A stretch of DNA of 40,859 bases from Entomomonas sp964395065 (GCA_964395065.1 CAYNAM010000007.1:1-40859), one strand, 5' to 3'. Counted from the first letter of the stretch, positions 23,701 through 33,658 are shown. Numbers and translations are program-made. Notes: generated by a model from the letters alone, not told the origin.

Positions 23701-24797
23701 GCAGGGTAGATAGCGCCTAAAACTCTAATTCCCTTTGCTCCGGTAACCGCTGGGCAGTTGGCGGGTATTTTTTCTAAACAGCAATAGGCAAGCCAAGCAA
23801 ATGCCATCGCCTCAACCCATTTGGGATCTATGCCATAGTCTTGCGTTGTTTGTACACGCGTGTTTGGAAGATGTTGCTGTAGTCGCTTTAATAGTTCAAG
23901 GTTGAAGGCTCCGCCGCCACAAACGATGAGTTCATCTGTATGGGGTTGAGCTTTTTTAAGTGAGTCAACTATAGTTCTTACTGTTAGTTCAAGCAATGTT
24001 GATTGAACTGCATTATCAGGAATAGTCTTGTTAAATAGACTTAATTTTTCTGTGAGCCAGTTGAAATTAAATAATTCTCGTCCAGTACTTTTGGGACCCG
24101 TTTGGTTAAAAAAAGGATCTGATAAAAAAATTGATAATAGTTGTTGATCAGGTGGGATAGATGCGGCCCAATCCCCACTTTGATCGTAACGTTTATTTAA
24201 CTTGTAACTAATCCATGTGTCTAGCAGTACATTACCTGGTCCACAGTCAAAACCATGTGTTATATCGCCTGGTGATAATAAACTTAAATTACTAAAGCCA
24301 CCAATATTTAAAATAGCACGCCGTTTAGTATTGTCTTTGAAAAGGGCTTCATGGTAAGCAGGTACAAGAGGGGCTCCTTGTCCTCCAGCTGCAACATCTC
24401 GGCGACGAAAATCTGTTATAACAGTAATCCCCGTTAGTTCAGCCAGTAGAGCGCCATTGCTAATTTGTATTGTAAAGTTTCGTTTAGGTTCATGTCTAAC
24501 GGTCTGTCCGTGGCTACCAATAGCTGTAATGTCTTTGCTGGTTAACTGGTGTTTGGCTAATAATGTTTCTATACCCGTGGCTGCTAATGTTGCCCAGTAG
24601 TTTTCTGCCATAGCGGCTCGAGAAAGCTCATCATTACCTGTACTGCATAAAGAGAGCAACTCTTTGCGTAAATTATTTGGCATTGGGATGTAGTGAGTAC
24701 CAACTAGCTGGCTTAGTTTGGTAGGGGATTGCTCAATGAGTGCAATATCTAATCCATCTAAACTTGTTCCTGACATTATCCCTATGTAATAGGCCAT
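23697..24797 (-). CDS. anmK: Anhydro-N-acetylmuramic acid kinase
   Basis: 366 residues, normal length. AnmK opens and phosphorylates 1,6-anhydro-MurNAc released by lytic transglycosylases, feeding MurNAc-6-phosphate back into peptidoglycan recycling. Signatures include the N-terminal phosphate-binding MAYYIGIMSGTSLDGLDIAL, IGSHGQTVRHEP, the TDFRRRDVAAGGQGAPLVPA stretch, ILNIGGFSNLS and CGGGAFN. It starts 8 bp after the M23 peptidase stop with no clear ribosome-binding site, suggesting coupled translation. The M23 peptidase-anmK-tyrS neighbourhood is shared with Pseudomonas and links murein cutting with recycling. Confidence 0.96.
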   Translation of the reverse strand: MAYYIGIMSGTSLDGLDIALIEQSPTKLSQLVGTHYIPMPNNLRKELLSLCSTGNDELSRAAMAENYWATLAATGIETLLAKHQLTSKDITAIGSHGQTVRHEPKRNFTIQISNGALLAELTGITVITDFRRRDVAAGGQGAPLVPAYHEALFKDNTKRRAILNIGGFSNLSLLSPGDITHGFDCGPGNVLLDTWISYKLNKRYDQSGDWAASIPPDQQLLSIFLSDPFFNQTGPKSTGRELFNFNWLTEKLSLFNKTIPDNAVQSTLLELTVRTIVDSLKKAQPHTDELIVCGGGAFNLELLKRLQQHLPNTRVQTTQDYGIDPKWVEAMAFAWLAYCCLEKIPANCPAVTGAKGIRVLGAIYPA

Positions 24798-24805
24798 GTT
24801 ATAAC

Positions 24806-26320
24806 TTACTCAGCTGATTCTGTTTCAGTATCTTTATCGGTTGATGTATCAACGGCGTTATCCTTGTTCGCTTCTATCTTGGCTAAAGAAAGTGCTTTAT
24901 TTTCATTTAATTCTGATAGGAGTGGTTGACTAATTTCTAAGAAACGTGCTTTTTCTTTCGCGGATAATGGATCAGCCATTGGGAGTTTAACGCTTAGTGG
25001 GTCAACATGTTTACCATTGACACGAAACTCATAGTGTAAGTGTGGGCCTGTTGCAAGTCCGGTCATGCCAACATAACCAATAGTTTGGCTTTGTTTAACA
25101 TAACTGCCTACTTTTAAGCCCGGAGCAAATTTGCTCATGTGTCCATAGAGAGTGCTATAGGTTTTACCGTGCTGGATCACTATGGCTTTACCATAGCCTC
25201 CTTTCCAACCAATTGATACAATTTTACCATTTCCTGCCGCACGAATAGCTGTTCCTGTAGGCGCTGCATAGTCAACTCCTTTATGGGCTCGTATTCTATT
25301 AAGAACAGGATGGTAACGACCCAATGAGAATTTTGAGCTGATACGCGTAAAATCAACAGGTGTACGAATGAATGCGCGTTGCATACTAGTGCCATCTGCG
25401 CGGTAGTAAGAAGCTATTTTGTTGTTATTGGTGAAGCGTACAACCGTAAATTCTTTACCTCGGTTAGTAAAGCGTGCAGCTAAAAGGTTGCCTGTTCCAA
25501 CAACTTTACCATTAACAAGCTTTTGCTCAAAAATAACTTCAAATACATCTCCTTGGCGAAGATCAAGCGCAAAGTCGATGTCGTATCCAAAGGCATTGGC
25601 TATTTCCATGATCATGGCATGAGGAATACCTGCTTTGTCGGCAGCGGCAAATAAAGAACTATTAATAGAACCATAGGCATACACCTTTTTATAGGTTGGT
25701 TTAATAGCATTATGGCTAAATACGTAGCTATTATCTTGTTTAGCAAGGGTGTAGGTATTTAATAGGTCAGGTTTAGTGGATACCGCAAGTAAATCACCCG
25801 CATCATTTAGTGTAAACTCAATAAGTTGCCCAAGGTTTAGGCGCGTAAATTTATTTTGTTGCTCTTTAGGGACAGACTCTAATGCGTTGTACATAACAGC
25901 ATTAGAAAGTCCTGATTTATTAAATAGAGTTGAAAGTGTATCGCCTTTTTCAACTTGAAAGGTCAGTACAGTGTTTTTTTCAGGGAGTAGGATTAGAGGA
26001 CCATCTGAAATAGTCATGTCAGACTGTAATGATTGTACTGTTTTGTTTTCAGTTTGAGAAGGTAGTAATGGAGTTGGTGTAGGAGGTATTAAGCTTCGAG
26101 CAAAAAGATTGGCAATTTGTTTGGGAATTATAATTTCAATCTCTTTATCAGTTTGTAGTGCTGTATTGGTTAGTATTTCATCTGTAGTGTTATTAACAGC
26201 CGTTTGCTCTGTTTTGGAAAAATATAAAAACACACCTACAATGATTAATATTATAAATATGACGGATATAATAACTGGTGTGAGGGAGCGCTTTTTTTTC
26301 GGTAAAGTATTTTGCATCAT
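24806..26320 (-). CDS. M23 family peptidoglycan DD-endopeptidase (MepM-like)
   Basis: 504 residues. An N-terminal anchor (about 13-31) follows a basic KKKRS stretch, so the protein should sit on the inner membrane facing the periplasm. A LysM/OapA-like region (about 118-185, TFQVEKGDTLSTLFNKSG) precedes the domain that joins to the LytM peptidase. Zinc ligands are H346 and D350 (HKGVDYAAPTG) and H429 in the HLH motif (H427-L-H429, GPHLHYEF). All are intact, so it should be an active endopeptidase cutting cross-links for murein growth. The C-terminal tail is acidic and low-complexity (DTSTDKDTETESAE). Either of two adjacent ATGs may be the start. anmK follows closely. Confidence 0.93.
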   Translation of the reverse strand: MMQNTLPKKKRSLTPVIISVIFIILIIVGVFLYFSKTEQTAVNNTTDEILTNTALQTDKEIEIIIPKQIANLFARSLIPPTPTPLLPSQTENKTVQSLQSDMTISDGPLILLPEKNTVLTFQVEKGDTLSTLFNKSGLSNAVMYNALESVPKEQQNKFTRLNLGQLIEFTLNDAGDLLAVSTKPDLLNTYTLAKQDNSYVFSHNAIKPTYKKVYAYGSINSSLFAAADKAGIPHAMIMEIANAFGYDIDFALDLRQGDVFEVIFEQKLVNGKVVGTGNLLAARFTNRGKEFTVVRFTNNNKIASYYRADGTSMQRAFIRTPVDFTRISSKFSLGRYHPVLNRIRAHKGVDYAAPTGTAIRAAGNGKIVSIGWKGGYGKAIVIQHGKTYSTLYGHMSKFAPGLKVGSYVKQSQTIGYVGMTGLATGPHLHYEFRVNGKHVDPLSVKLPMADPLSAKEKARFLEISQPLLSELNENKALSLAKIEANKDNAVDTSTDKDTETESAE

Positions 26321-26517
26321 AGTTTTGGCAAGAACAAGTTATATAACAAGACAATGAGGCGTGTAAAATATAAGCAAATTTGCAATTACGCAACTAGAAA
26401 TTTAAAAAAAACATTATTTTATGTAACAGAAAACTTTATTTTACAGTATAGTTATCAGTTATGATTTAAATTATATAAATAAACTAATTGGTTAAACATC
26501 TATTAGAGAAGGAAAAA

Positions 26518-27717
26518 ATGAAATCTATTGAAGAACAGTTAGCCTTGATTAAGCGAGGTGTTGAAGAGATTTTAGTTGAAGATGAGCTAGTTGAAAAGCT
26601 TAAAACGGGTAAGGTGTTGCGTATCAAAGCAGGATTTGACCCAACTGCACCTGATCTTCATTTAGGACATACTGTACTTATTAATAAATTGCGTCATTTT
26701 CAGATATTAGGTCATAAGATAATTTTTTTAATCGGTGACTTTACGGGGATGATTGGCGACCCTAGTGGTAAAAATACAACAAGACCTCCACTAACAAGAG
26801 AGCAGGTTTTAGCCAATGCTGAAACTTATAAAGAACAAGTCTTTAAAATTTTAGATCCTAAATTAACAGAAGTCGTATTCAATTCGACATGGATGGATCA
26901 AATGAAGCCAGGCGATTTCATTCGACTTGCTTCGCAGTATACTGTTGCTCGTATGTTAGAGCGCGATGATTTTGAAAATAGATACAAAAGTCAACAGCCT
27001 ATAGCTATTCATGAGTTTTTATATCCCCTTATCCAAGGTTATGATTCTGTAGCATTAGAATCTGATATAGAAATGGGGGGTACTGATCAACGCTTCAACT
27101 TACTCATGGGGCGTGAGTTACAACGTTCTTACGGTCAAGCACCTCAATGTACTATCACAGTTCCTTTGCTAGAGGGGTTGGATGGTGTTAAGAAAATGTC
27201 TAAATCATTAGGCAATTATGTGGGGATTGATGAAGCCCCAGGTGTAATGTATAGCAAGATATTATCAATGCCAGATACATTGATTTGGCGTTATTTTGAA
27301 TTATTAAGTTTCCGTGATTTAGCTGAAATTGATCAGTTTAAACGTGATGTTGAGCAAGGTGCCAATCCAAGAGATATTAAAGTTAAGCTAGCAGAAGAGT
27401 TAATTGCACGTTTTCATGGCGAAGAAGCTGCCGCTAATGCGCACAAATCAGCGGGTAATCGATTAAAGGATGGTGAGTTGCCAGATGATTTACCAGAACT
27501 AACACTTAAGGCTGCTACAGACTTGCCCATTGCGGCGATATTAAATCAAGCTAATTTGGCGAAAAACTCAGCTATGGCAAGAGACTTTTTACACGCAGGT
27601 AGTGTAAAAGTTGATGGTCAGGTTGTTGATGCCAGTTTCATCTTTAAGCTGGGCGAAGAGCATGTTTGTCAGGCGGGTAAGAAAAACTTTGCTCGTATCA
27701 AATTAGAGCGTGAGTAG
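26518..27717 (+). CDS. tyrS: Tyrosine--tRNA ligase
   Basis: 399 residues. Class I synthetase charging tRNA-Tyr. The HIGH motif is H48-L-G-H51 (APDLHLGHT) and the KMSKS motif is at 226-230. Tyrosine-binding pieces (KAGFDPTAPD, IQGYDSVALESDIEMGGTDQ) are present, and a C-terminal S4 RNA-binding domain starts about residue 335. It resembles Pseudomonas TyrS more than the E. coli form. A TTG at 26488 is in frame, but ATG at 26518 after AAGGA matches the family start MKSIEEQL. Divergent from the M23 peptidase gene and followed by a terminator. Confidence 0.97.
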   Translation: MKSIEEQLALIKRGVEEILVEDELVEKLKTGKVLRIKAGFDPTAPDLHLGHTVLINKLRHFQILGHKIIFLIGDFTGMIGDPSGKNTTRPPLTREQVLANAETYKEQVFKILDPKLTEVVFNSTWMDQMKPGDFIRLASQYTVARMLERDDFENRYKSQQPIAIHEFLYPLIQGYDSVALESDIEMGGTDQRFNLLMGRELQRSYGQAPQCTITVPLLEGLDGVKKMSKSLGNYVGIDEAPGVMYSKILSMPDTLIWRYFELLSFRDLAEIDQFKRDVEQGANPRDIKVKLAEELIARFHGEEAAANAHKSAGNRLKDGELPDDLPELTLKAATDLPIAAILNQANLAKNSAMARDFLHAGSVKVDGQVVDASFIFKLGEEHVCQAGKKNFARIKLERE

Positions 27718-27732
27718 TTTTTAGGCTTATCT

Positions 27733-27759
27733 AATCTAACAGCTATTGTTAGATTTTAT
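27733..27759 (+). terminator. Rho-independent terminator after tyrS
   Basis: Stem AATCTAACA (27733-27741), loop GCTAT, stem TGTTAGATT (27747-27755), continuing into TTATT. It lies 15 bp beyond the tyrS stop. Confidence 0.75.
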
Positions 27760-27921
27760 TAAAAAAATCGCCAATTGTTCATGTGTTCCATGTTAAAATG
27801 GGATGCATGAGCGATTATTTTTAAGTGTTACTCATTGTATTCTATCCTAATTATTTGGTCCTTATTGTGCTCAAAAATAATCAATATTTAATCATATAAA
27901 TAACGGGAATTGTTTATATCC

Positions 27922-28509
27922 ATGGAAGAACAAGTACAAAAAAAATTACATGAATTCTTTGTAGATGTTATTACGAAAGGTTTCCACTCTATAAAAGATA
28001 TAGCAAAAAATAAATATCTTTATAGCTTTGCTTTGCAGTTGCGTGCGGATGGTAAATCTTTTAGATGTGTAGGTAATACACTTGACAGTGTCAATGATAA
28101 TTTTATGATAAAGTTAAAAAGTATAGAGGATGTAACAGACTATTTATGGTTTACCACTGAGTGGGAATATACTTTTGATCCTTGGCAGTCTAAGGATAAT
28201 GAACTACACCAGCAAATAAAAGAAAAGCAGCACATGCTAGACAAAGTCAGTTCGGAGACTTTTTTACAAGTGTTACTCGATGCATTGCAAACATGTAATA
28301 ATCAGTGGTTATTTGGTGTGGGTGTTCTACGCGATAGAATATCGGTGTTTGTTGACTCGGAGGAGGGAGATGAGCTTGATTTGCCAGAGAAGACCTCTCA
28401 AAAACTAAATCCTCCGTATGTACATGATGCTTTCCTCAAACGTTTTGAACCCAATAATCCTCAAGGATTAACCTATCGTTTGATTAATGAGCTAGTGGCT
28501 GATTATTAA
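27922..28509 (+). CDS. DUF4303-like protein of unknown function
   Basis: 195 residues from the ATG at 27922. A TTG at 27910 is possible but would sit only 2 bp from the GGGA site. It is soluble, with no signal peptide or membrane segment. Features resembling DUF4303 proteins are the early YLYSFALQLRADG strand, a WFTTEWEYTFDPW segment, and a C-terminal GVGVLRDRISVFVDSEEGDE with SQKLNPPYVHDAFLKRF. Some such proteins occur near polymorphic toxin loci as presumed immunity proteins, but no toxin is nearby. It stands alone after about 160 bp of AT-rich DNA. Its last 18 bp overlap the end of convergent trmO. The family call is tentative. Confidence 0.6.
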   Translation: MEEQVQKKLHEFFVDVITKGFHSIKDIAKNKYLYSFALQLRADGKSFRCVGNTLDSVNDNFMIKLKSIEDVTDYLWFTTEWEYTFDPWQSKDNELHQQIKEKQHMLDKVSSETFLQVLLDALQTCNNQWLFGVGVLRDRISVFVDSEEGDELDLPEKTSQKLNPPYVHDAFLKRFEPNNPQGLTYRLINELVADY

Positions 28510-29190
28510 TACTTCGATTAAGTTACTACTTGGATAGTGCCATTTGACATCAATATCCCAAAGTTTTGTCCCATAGTATTTATTGGGGGAGGCTTTTTGG
28601 TAAGCAGGTTTTGGATCTTGCATTAAGCACTGTTCAATCAGCTGCTTTATGGGTTGTTTGAGTCGAGTACTATGTAATAGTGCTTGTTCGAGTGCTAGTG
28701 GTGACCACGTAACATTGATTGTATGAGGAGCTTCTTTAGCAATCAGATTATAAGCTGCCTCAATATTGTCGGCATAGGGAACATAAGGCTTTATATCGAT
28801 GATGGGGGTTTGGTCTAATAGGTCAATGCCTGACACATAAAGTTTGTTATCAATGATGTTATCTAGCTTAACAACCGATTGACCTATATTATTGGGGCGA
28901 AAATTAGAACGAGTTGCAAAAACACCTAATGATTTATTGCCGCCCAAGCGAGGAGGGCGGACTTTTAAGCGGACTTTTTCATCCATTGATTGATTAAAAA
29001 TAAAAAGAAGCCAAAGGTGACTAACTTTTTCTAGACCTATTAATGCTTCAGCCCTATTATAAGGGGGTAGTAACTCAATGATTCCAGTTGCTGCAGGTAC
29101 TAACAAAGGTTGGCGAGGGATACCAAACTTTTCTTTAAAGCACGAGTGAATGTAACCAATCGGTGCTATTTGGTAAACAGTCTTATTCAA
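28492..29190 (-). CDS. trmO: tRNA (N6-threonylcarbamoyladenosine(37)-N6)-methyltransferase TrmO
   Basis: 232 residues, close to E. coli TrmO (formerly YaeB/TsaA). It methylates t6A37 to m6t6A in tRNA-Thr using S-adenosylmethionine. Motifs include the N-terminal APIGYIHSCFKEKFGIPRQP, HLWLLFIFNQ, RPPRLGGNKSLGVFATRSNF and RPNNIGQSVVKL, which form the SAM-binding beta-barrel typical of the family. The start is TTG, one base after the rimO stop codon; no ATG preserves the conserved N-terminus. Likely translated by coupling to rimO. Its 3' end overlaps the DUF4303-like gene. Confidence 0.93.
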   Translation of the reverse strand: MNKTVYQIAPIGYIHSCFKEKFGIPRQPLLVPAATGIIELLPPYNRAEALIGLEKVSHLWLLFIFNQSMDEKVRLKVRPPRLGGNKSLGVFATRSNFRPNNIGQSVVKLDNIIDNKLYVSGIDLLDQTPIIDIKPYVPYADNIEAAYNLIAKEAPHTINVTWSPLALEQALLHSTRLKQPIKQLIEQCLMQDPKPAYQKASPNKYYGTKLWDIDVKWHYPSSNLIEVLIISH

Positions 29191-29191
29191 T

Positions 29192-30517
29192 TTACTCGAT
29201 TAACTCAGCCCAAAGATCGTACTCATCGGCGTCAGTAATGCGTACTTTAACTTGATCGCCAGGTTGTAAGTGGCCTGCATCAATATAGACTAAGCCGTCT
29301 ATTTCAGGGGCGTCAGCAATGGAACGTGCTACAGTACCTTTATCATCAATTTCATCAACCAGTACTAACATTTCTTGGCCTATACGTTGTTGTAAACGTG
29401 TGGCAGAAATGGCTTGTTGATGAGCCATAAAACGATCCCAGCGCTCTTGTTTAACTTCTTCAGGAACATGATCGGTTAATTCATTAGCTGGCGCTCCATC
29501 CACCGCCGAATATTGGAAACAACCGACACGGTCGAGTTGTGCTTCCGTTAACCAATCCAGTAAATATTGAAAGTCTTCTTCCGTTTCACCGGGGAATCCA
29601 ACAATAAAGGTTGATCGAATCACCAGTTCTGGGCATTGTTCACGCCATTTTTTGATACGCGCCAATGTTTTATCTTCAAAGGCAGGGCGTTTCATCGCTT
29701 TTAAAACATTAGGGCTAGCATGTTGAAAAGGGATATCCAAATAAGGGAGTATTTTTCCTGCTGTCATTAAAGGAATGACATCATCCACATTAGGATAGGG
29801 GTAGACATAATGTAGCCTCACCCAAACACCAAGCTGGCTTAAAGCCTCACACAGATCAACCATTTTGGTTTTAACGGGTTGGCCGTTCCAAAAACTAGTT
29901 TTATATTTTAAATCAACACCATAGGCGCTGGTGTCTTGGGATATGACTAATAATTCTTTAACCCCTGCTTTGACTAAACGCTCCGCCTCTTCTAATACTT
30001 CATTAACAGGGCGGCTAACTAATTTACCACGTAGTGAGGGGATAATACAAAAGCTACAGCTATGATTACAACCTTCTGAAATTTTAAGGTAAGCATAGTG
30101 ACGAGGCGTTAATTTCACTCCTTGAGGAGGTACTAGATCAATATGCGGATTATGATCTTTTTTCGGGGGAACCACTTCGTGTACAGCTTGTACAACCTGT
30201 TCATATTGCTGTGGACCTGTGACAGCAAGGACACTAGGATGCACTTCGCGTATGGCCCCTTCTGTAACCCCCATGCAGCCAGTGACAATGACGCGGCCAT
30301 TTTCTGCTATGGCTTCACCGATAGCATCAAGCGATTCTGCTTTAGCGCTATCAATAAAACCACAGGTATTGACCACGACTACATCTGCCTCATCATAAGA
30401 GGGAACAATTTGATACCCCTCCATACGCAGTTGAGTCAGTATACGCTCTGAATCAACAGTGGCTTTAGGGCATCCTAGGCTGATAAAGCCAACTTTAGGA
30501 GCAGAAGAGTGTGACAT
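29192..30517 (-). CDS. rimO: Ribosomal protein S12 methylthiotransferase RimO
   Basis: 441 residues. A radical-SAM enzyme that adds a methylthio group to the conserved Asp of ribosomal protein S12. The UPF0004 domain has C16, C52 and C81 for the auxiliary 4Fe-4S cluster. The radical-SAM motif is C150/C154/C157 (EGCNHSCSFCIIPSLRG). A C-terminal TRAM domain begins around residue 375. The N-terminal VGFISLGCPKATVDSERIL separates RimO from MiaB. It is the first gene of a rimO-trmO pair, both acting on the translation machinery, and it diverges from rapA. Confidence 0.97.
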   Translation of the reverse strand: MSHSSAPKVGFISLGCPKATVDSERILTQLRMEGYQIVPSYDEADVVVVNTCGFIDSAKAESLDAIGEAIAENGRVIVTGCMGVTEGAIREVHPSVLAVTGPQQYEQVVQAVHEVVPPKKDHNPHIDLVPPQGVKLTPRHYAYLKISEGCNHSCSFCIIPSLRGKLVSRPVNEVLEEAERLVKAGVKELLVISQDTSAYGVDLKYKTSFWNGQPVKTKMVDLCEALSQLGVWVRLHYVYPYPNVDDVIPLMTAGKILPYLDIPFQHASPNVLKAMKRPAFEDKTLARIKKWREQCPELVIRSTFIVGFPGETEEDFQYLLDWLTEAQLDRVGCFQYSAVDGAPANELTDHVPEEVKQERWDRFMAHQQAISATRLQQRIGQEMLVLVDEIDDKGTVARSIADAPEIDGLVYIDAGHLQPGDQVKVRITDADEYDLWAELIE

Positions 30518-30759
30518 GGTAACCTCAATAACAGAGTTAAAACTAAATAATTAATAATGATGGTGGAGTTTCAGTGATGAAGCTCAAATTGTATTGAATA
30601 ATAAATTTGTTATAACGCTCTATTATATGTTGATTCGTGAAAATCCATAAGTTATTTTTATAAATAATCGATTTTTATTAAATTAATGCCTATTATTCAT
30701 AACAAAAAAATTTAAATCATTTAAAATACGCCGCAAATTTTTTAGTAACGAGGTTTTTT

Positions 30760-33600
30760 ATGCAATATCTTCCAGGGCAGCGTTGGATTAGTGACAGCGA
30801 AGCTGAGCTTGGTTTAGGGACAATCATTTCGCAAGAAGGACGATTACTGACCATTTTATTTCCAGCAACTGGTGAGACAAGGCAATACTCCGCTAATAAT
30901 GCCTCTTTAACACGCGTGCAATATTCGATTGGTGATAAAATTACCCATATTGATGGTTGGCAAATGACTGTAAATGAAGTCATGGAAATTGATGGCTTGT
31001 TAGTTTATATGGGACTTGATGAGCATAATAAAAAACGTACTATTTCTGAAACACAGCTCTCTAATTTTATCCAGTTTCGCTCAGCAAGTGATCGATTATT
31101 CGCAGGACAGGTAGACTCTTTATCATGGTTCTCATTACGCTATCATACCTTTGAATATTTGAGTCAGCTGCAGCAGTCTAAATTACTCGGTTTATCAGGT
31201 GCACGCGTACAACCCATCGCCCATCAAATGCATATTGCAAAAGAAGTCGCTGACCGGATAGCACCAAGGGTACTATTAGCCGATGAGGTAGGTCTAGGTA
31301 AAACTATTGAGGCGGGCCTTATTATTCATCGACAAGTGTTATCAGGACGTGCTTCACGAATACTTATTATCGTCCCTGAAAACTTACAACACCAATGGCT
31401 TGTTGAAATGCGTCGCCGTTTTAATTTAGAGGTGACGTTATTTGATGCGGAGCGTTATGCCCAAATTACTGATGCTAATCCTTTTGAGGATAGTCAATTA
31501 GTTTTAGTAGCGCTTGATTGGTTAGTGAGCGATGAGCGTGTCCAAGATGCTTTATTTGCAGCAGGTTGGGACATGCTAGTGGTTGATGAGGCTCATCACT
31601 TAGTTTGGGTGCCTGATTACGTTAGCCCTGAATATACATTGGTTGAGCAACTTGCTGAGTCAACACCCAGTGTTTTACTATTAACGGCAACGCCTGAGCA
31701 GTTAGGTATTGATAGCCATTTTGCGAGGCTTAGATTACTTGACCCTAACCGTTTCCATAGCTTAGAAGCCTTTAGAGAAGAAAGTAAACATTATCAGCCT
31801 GTGGCTGAAGCAGTACAAGAGTTATTAGATAAGCAAAAACTATCTAAAGAAAGCCGTAAAACTATAGAAAGTTTTTTAGGTAAACAAGCTGAAAAAGCAT
31901 TATTAGATGCTGCTGCAAAAGGTGATGAAGATGCTTGTGCAAGACTTGTAAGAGAGTTGCTAGATCGCCATGGGACAGGGCGTTTATTGTTCCGTAATAC
32001 GCGTGCAGCAATTCATGGTTTTCCTGTTCGTGTATTACATCACTATGCTTTACCTAATCCTGAACAGTATTTACAAATTCCCCGAGATGAGAGACCTATT
32101 CTTACCCCAGAGATTGATTATATCGATCATCAGTTAGAAACAGATAGTGAACGTTGGTGGCATTTTGATCCACGGGTAGATTGGCTAATTAGTACGCTTA
32201 AAATGTTAAAGCACACCAAAGTATTGGTTATTTGTGCTCATGCTGAAACAGTGATTGATCTTGAGGAAGCGTTAAGAGTTAGAGAGGGGATCGCTACGGC
32301 TGTTTTTCATGAAGGCATGACCATTATTGAACGCGATCGTGCAGCCGCTTATTTTAGTGATGAAGAGGGAGCACAATTATTAGTCTGTTCTGAGATTGGT
32401 AGTGAGGGGCGTAACTTTCAGTTTGCACATCACCTTGTTTTGTTTGATTTACCACCTCATCCTGATTTATTAGAACAACGGATAGGGCGTTTAGACCGTA
32501 TAGGTCAACAAAATGATATTCAAATTCATGTGCCTTATATTCAAGGTACCGCACAAGAGCGTTTATTTGAATGGTATGACCTTGCATTGAATGCATTTGT
32601 GAATACATGCCCAGCGGGCAGTGCATTACAAACACAGTTTAGAAAGCAACTGCGTGAACACTTAGAGGGAACCGATCAAAAAGAATGGTCTAAACTTGTA
32701 GAGACAGCTAAACAATTAAGGTTAGAACTAGAAGCCGAAATGCAGAAAGGACGTGATCGCCTGCTTGAATTAAATTCAAGTGGTGGTAACGAGGGTAATG
32801 AAATTGTAGAGGCTATTGCAGAACAGGATGACCAATATACTTTACCGATGTATGCTGAACAATTATTTGATGCTTTTGGTATTGATATTGAGGATCATTC
32901 GGATAATGCTTTTATCTTACGTCCTGGTGAAAAAATGCTAGATTCAGGATTTCCGCTAGGTGACGATGAAGGTGTAACCATTACCTATGATCGATCATTA
33001 GCTTTATCCCGTGAAGATATGCAATTTATTACATGGGAGCACCCCATGTTACAAGGAGGCATGGATCTTGTTATTTCGGGATCAATGGGGAATACTGCCG
33101 TAGCAGTGATTAAAAATAAAGCCCTCAAAACAGGTACGATTCTAATTGAGTTTATTTTTATTGCAGAAGTCGTTGCACCCAAGTCTTTACAGCTTGTACG
33201 TTATCTGCCTAAAGAAGCATTGCGCTGCCTATTGGATGCTAAAGGTAATAATTTAGCGGATAAAGTATCTTTTATGACGCTTAATAAACAACTTGAAAAG
33301 GTACCACGTGGTAGTGCAGTTAAATTTGTTAAAGCACAACGTGATATGCTAGAAAGACAAGTTATTGTAGCAGAACAAAAAATGCAGGCAGCATATCAAG
33401 AGAAGGTAGCAGAAGCAAAACGCCTTTTTATTGCTGAAATGGATGAGGAGCTCGCCCGTCTTATTGCACTAAAAGCAGTCAATCCGAATGTACGCGATAA
33501 TGAGTTGGCTATTCTTGAAGAGTACAAGAAACTAGGTGGTGAGTATTTAGATAAAGCGACCTTACGACTAGATGCCATTAGGGTGTTAGTTGCTAGCTAA
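30760..33600 (+). CDS. rapA: RNA polymerase-associated protein RapA (ATP-dependent)
   Basis: 946 residues, near the E. coli length (968). A SWI2/SNF2 ATPase that recycles stalled RNA polymerase. The N-terminal Tudor-like domains (about 1-110) open with YLPGQRWISDSEAELGLGTI. The helicase core has Walker A ADEVGLGKTIEAG (K181), DEAH at 276-279, TATPEQLG, and in the second lobe FHEGMTIIERDRAAAYF, CSEIGSEGRNFQFA and EQRIGRLDRIGQ. The C-terminal region (about 640-946) is RapA-specific. The divergent gap to rimO (242 bp) is AT-rich. A terminator immediately follows the stop. Confidence 0.97.
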   Translation: MQYLPGQRWISDSEAELGLGTIISQEGRLLTILFPATGETRQYSANNASLTRVQYSIGDKITHIDGWQMTVNEVMEIDGLLVYMGLDEHNKKRTISETQLSNFIQFRSASDRLFAGQVDSLSWFSLRYHTFEYLSQLQQSKLLGLSGARVQPIAHQMHIAKEVADRIAPRVLLADEVGLGKTIEAGLIIHRQVLSGRASRILIIVPENLQHQWLVEMRRRFNLEVTLFDAERYAQITDANPFEDSQLVLVALDWLVSDERVQDALFAAGWDMLVVDEAHHLVWVPDYVSPEYTLVEQLAESTPSVLLLTATPEQLGIDSHFARLRLLDPNRFHSLEAFREESKHYQPVAEAVQELLDKQKLSKESRKTIESFLGKQAEKALLDAAAKGDEDACARLVRELLDRHGTGRLLFRNTRAAIHGFPVRVLHHYALPNPEQYLQIPRDERPILTPEIDYIDHQLETDSERWWHFDPRVDWLISTLKMLKHTKVLVICAHAETVIDLEEALRVREGIATAVFHEGMTIIERDRAAAYFSDEEGAQLLVCSEIGSEGRNFQFAHHLVLFDLPPHPDLLEQRIGRLDRIGQQNDIQIHVPYIQGTAQERLFEWYDLALNAFVNTCPAGSALQTQFRKQLREHLEGTDQKEWSKLVETAKQLRLELEAEMQKGRDRLLELNSSGGNEGNEIVEAIAEQDDQYTLPMYAEQLFDAFGIDIEDHSDNAFILRPGEKMLDSGFPLGDDEGVTITYDRSLALSREDMQFITWEHPMLQGGMDLVISGSMGNTAVAVIKNKALKTGTILIEFIFIAEVVAPKSLQLVRYLPKEALRCLLDAKGNNLADKVSFMTLNKQLEKVPRGSAVKFVKAQRDMLERQVIVAEQKMQAAYQEKVAEAKRLFIAEMDEELARLIALKAVNPNVRDNELAILEEYKKLGGEYLDKATLRLDAIRVLVAS

Positions 33601-33601
33601 A

Positions 33602-33624
33602 AAAAGCCACATTAAGTGGCTTTT
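33602..33624. terminator. Bidirectional terminator after rapA
   Basis: AAAAGCCAC (33602-33610), loop ATTAA, GTGGCTTTT (33616-33624). The A and T flanks make it usable from both strands, for rapA and for the convergent small exported-protein gene. Confidence 0.88.
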
Positions 33625-33658
33625 AGTTTATTGTGGGTGGTTTGATAATTAACTTATA

